Part shown: in pieces, positions 61,117 to 61,950 of the stretch | Layout: each line of letters starts with the position of its first letter | Numbering within the stretch: position 1 is the stretch's first letter | Assembly: GCF_022180365.1 (NCBI RefSeq) | Contig: NZ_BQKV01000037.1 | Span: forward strand, 1 to 61,950 | Source of the DNA: Faecalibacterium gallinarum | GTDB taxonomy: Bacteria > Bacillota > Clostridia > Oscillospirales > Ruminococcaceae | Direction of reading: 5' to 3' | Length of the DNA stretch: 61,950 bases | Position numbers and translations under genes: made by a program | The notes under the pieces: model-generated | The model's input: the letters and a program-made list of their open reading frames with translations, nothing else | The model's database searches: none | Told to the model about the DNA's origin: nothing

Positions 61117-61452
61117 ATGGAAAAGAGAGCAATGGCAGTTCGGGAAGAACAATGGATTCAAACCATCGCCGCCGCAAAACAGAGCGGCCAGCCCATCAAA
61201 GTCTGGTGTGCAGAACATGGCGTTCCTTTGTCCAGCTTTTACAAGTGGCAGCGGAAAATGAGAGATAGCCTGCTGACCAAAGAAAAGGCTGAAATTCAAT
61301 TTCAGGAGCTGGAAGTACCGCAGAATATATGTGGTCCTGCAACTTCAGATCGAATCCTCTTACATATCCAGGATATCCTGGTAGAGCTTCCAGCAGGTGT
61401 AAGCGCAGAACAGATCAGCGTAGTTATTCGGGGAATCCGGCATGCTGGGTGA
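61117..61452 (+). CDS. tnpA: IS66 accessory protein TnpA, second element
   Basis: A 111-aa protein with a helix-turn-helix (IKVWCAEHGVPLSSFYKWQR) and an IS66 Orf1 C-terminus (ILVELPAGVSAEQISVVIRG). AGAGGAGG lies five bases before the ATG. Overlaps tnpB by 11 bases. Confidence 0.9.
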   Translation: MEKRAMAVREEQWIQTIAAAKQSGQPIKVWCAEHGVPLSSFYKWQRKMRDSLLTKEKAEIQFQELEVPQNICGPATSDRILLHIQDILVELPAGVSAEQISVVIRGIRHAG

Positions 61453-61798
61453 CATCAGCCGGGTAGATCATATCTATCTGGCCTGTGGATACACGGACCT
61501 GCGGCGCGGAATAGACGGATTGGCGCAGATCGTACAGCAGCAGTTTGAGCTAGATCCGTTTTCCAACAGCCTGTTTTTGTTTTGCGGCAAACGGCGGGAT
61601 CGAATCAAGGCCCTGTTGTGGGAGGGAGACGGATTTGTTCTGCTGTATAAGCGAATGGAGAATGGCGGAGGATTTCAATGGCCCCGCAGCTGTGCCGAGA
61701 TGCGGAGTTTGAGCTGGCAGGAATTCCGGTGGTTAACCGAAGGCCTTTCCATTGACCAGCCCAAAGCAAACAAGAGCATAGAACGGTGCGTTTTGTGA
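61442..61798 (+). CDS. tnpB: IS66 accessory protein TnpB, second element
   Basis: A 118-aa TnpB with CGYTDLRRGIDGLAQIVQQ and FLFCGKRRDRIKALLWEGDG. Same family as the first element's TnpB but only moderately similar. Confidence 0.95.
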   Translation: MLGDISRVDHIYLACGYTDLRRGIDGLAQIVQQQFELDPFSNSLFLFCGKRRDRIKALLWEGDGFVLLYKRMENGGGFQWPRSCAEMRSLSWQEFRWLTEGLSIDQPKANKSIERCVL

Positions 61799-61940
61799 GG
61801 CTGTTAGCGTTCAGCTGAAAAAACCATTTGGGGCTCAATAGAAATCACCAAATCCGGGTCAAAAGAAAAAGCCATTACCCAAAACCTTTCAAATCCTTTA
61901 TACTGAACAGTGACCAAACAACCCAGTAGAAAGGATGAAG

Positions 61941-61950
61941 ATGAAAGGAA
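61941..61950 (+). CDS. tnpC: Probable start of IS66 TnpC, cut by the window edge
   Basis: An ATG with AAAGG six bases upstream lies 143 bases after tnpB, the same spacing as in the first element (about 154). Only three codons are in the window, so this rests on element layout. Confidence 0.35.

Larger units (their letters stand above)
60979..61950 (+). mobile_element. Second IS66 family element, left part
   Basis: The left end reads GTAAGCGCCCCACGAAATAG, similar to but different from the first element. tnpA and tnpB follow on the plus strand, and the element runs off the window before most of tnpC. Protein sequences differ clearly from the first IS66, so it is a separate lineage. Confidence 0.88.

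Overview
The window looks like a chromosome segment of a GC-rich, low-oxygen Firmicute of class Clostridia. My best guess is Oscillospiraceae/Ruminococcaceae, near Gemmiger, Subdoligranulum or Faecalibacterium. This is inferred from the ylxM-ffh-rpsP-KH-rimM-trmD operon, an IspH-ribosomal S1 fusion, a SAM-I riboswitch before metK, Rex, rubrerythrin, an oxygen-independent HemW-type radical SAM protein, the ClpP-like/FtsK pair and strong AGGAGG ribosome sites. No 16S sequence is present to confirm it.

Positions 1-51,300 are mostly housekeeping core. From left to right: the 5S end of an rRNA operon; a glycosyltransferase; class II aldolase and an OGG-type glycosylase on the minus strand; a non-coding stretch rich in DnaA-box-like sites; an RlmB-type methyltransferase; a large membrane protein that looks like a catalytically dead P-type ATPase; rubrerythrin; tRNA-Leu(CAA); an ABC pair without a binding protein; HemW; a Bax-inhibitor-1 protein; a SpoIIQ-like protein; the flavoprotein-cmk-plsC-ispH/S1 run; deoC; the SAM riboswitch and metK; a divergent PRPP synthetase; the SRP/ribosome-maturation operon; HPr; uvrC; an amino-acid ABC operon; gpsA; a MATE exporter; AraC regulator and MsmX-type ATPase; tdk and rex; tepA-like and ftsK; ygiQ; a ComEC-like lipoprotein; and a two-gene MetH system. 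A low-GC type II restriction-modification pair (BglII-like nuclease plus MT-A70 methylase) sits between ftsK and ygiQ. A probable structured non-coding RNA of about 235 nt lies between metH and tRNA-Leu(CAG).

After tRNA-Leu(CAG) at 51,302 the sequence becomes AT-rich and accessory. The most striking system is a complete retron at 51,819-54,343. It has a phosphoribosyltransferase-like effector, a winged-helix-like small protein, an msr-msd RNA bounded by 25-nt a1/a2 repeats, and a reverse transcriptase carrying YADD plus the retron-specific NAxxH and VTG motifs. An intact IS66 family element (54,347-56,989, 8-bp target duplication AATAAAGG) landed three bases after the reverse transcriptase stop codon. 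Beyond it, on the minus strand, is a mobilization module: MobC, relaxase, a ParB-like nuclease-fold protein and a small protein. A second, different IS66 element begins at 60,979 and runs off the window.

The layout suggests that the retron travels as cargo of an integrative mobilizable element next to a tRNA gene. No integrase or attachment repeat was found in the window, so the element's borders stay open.
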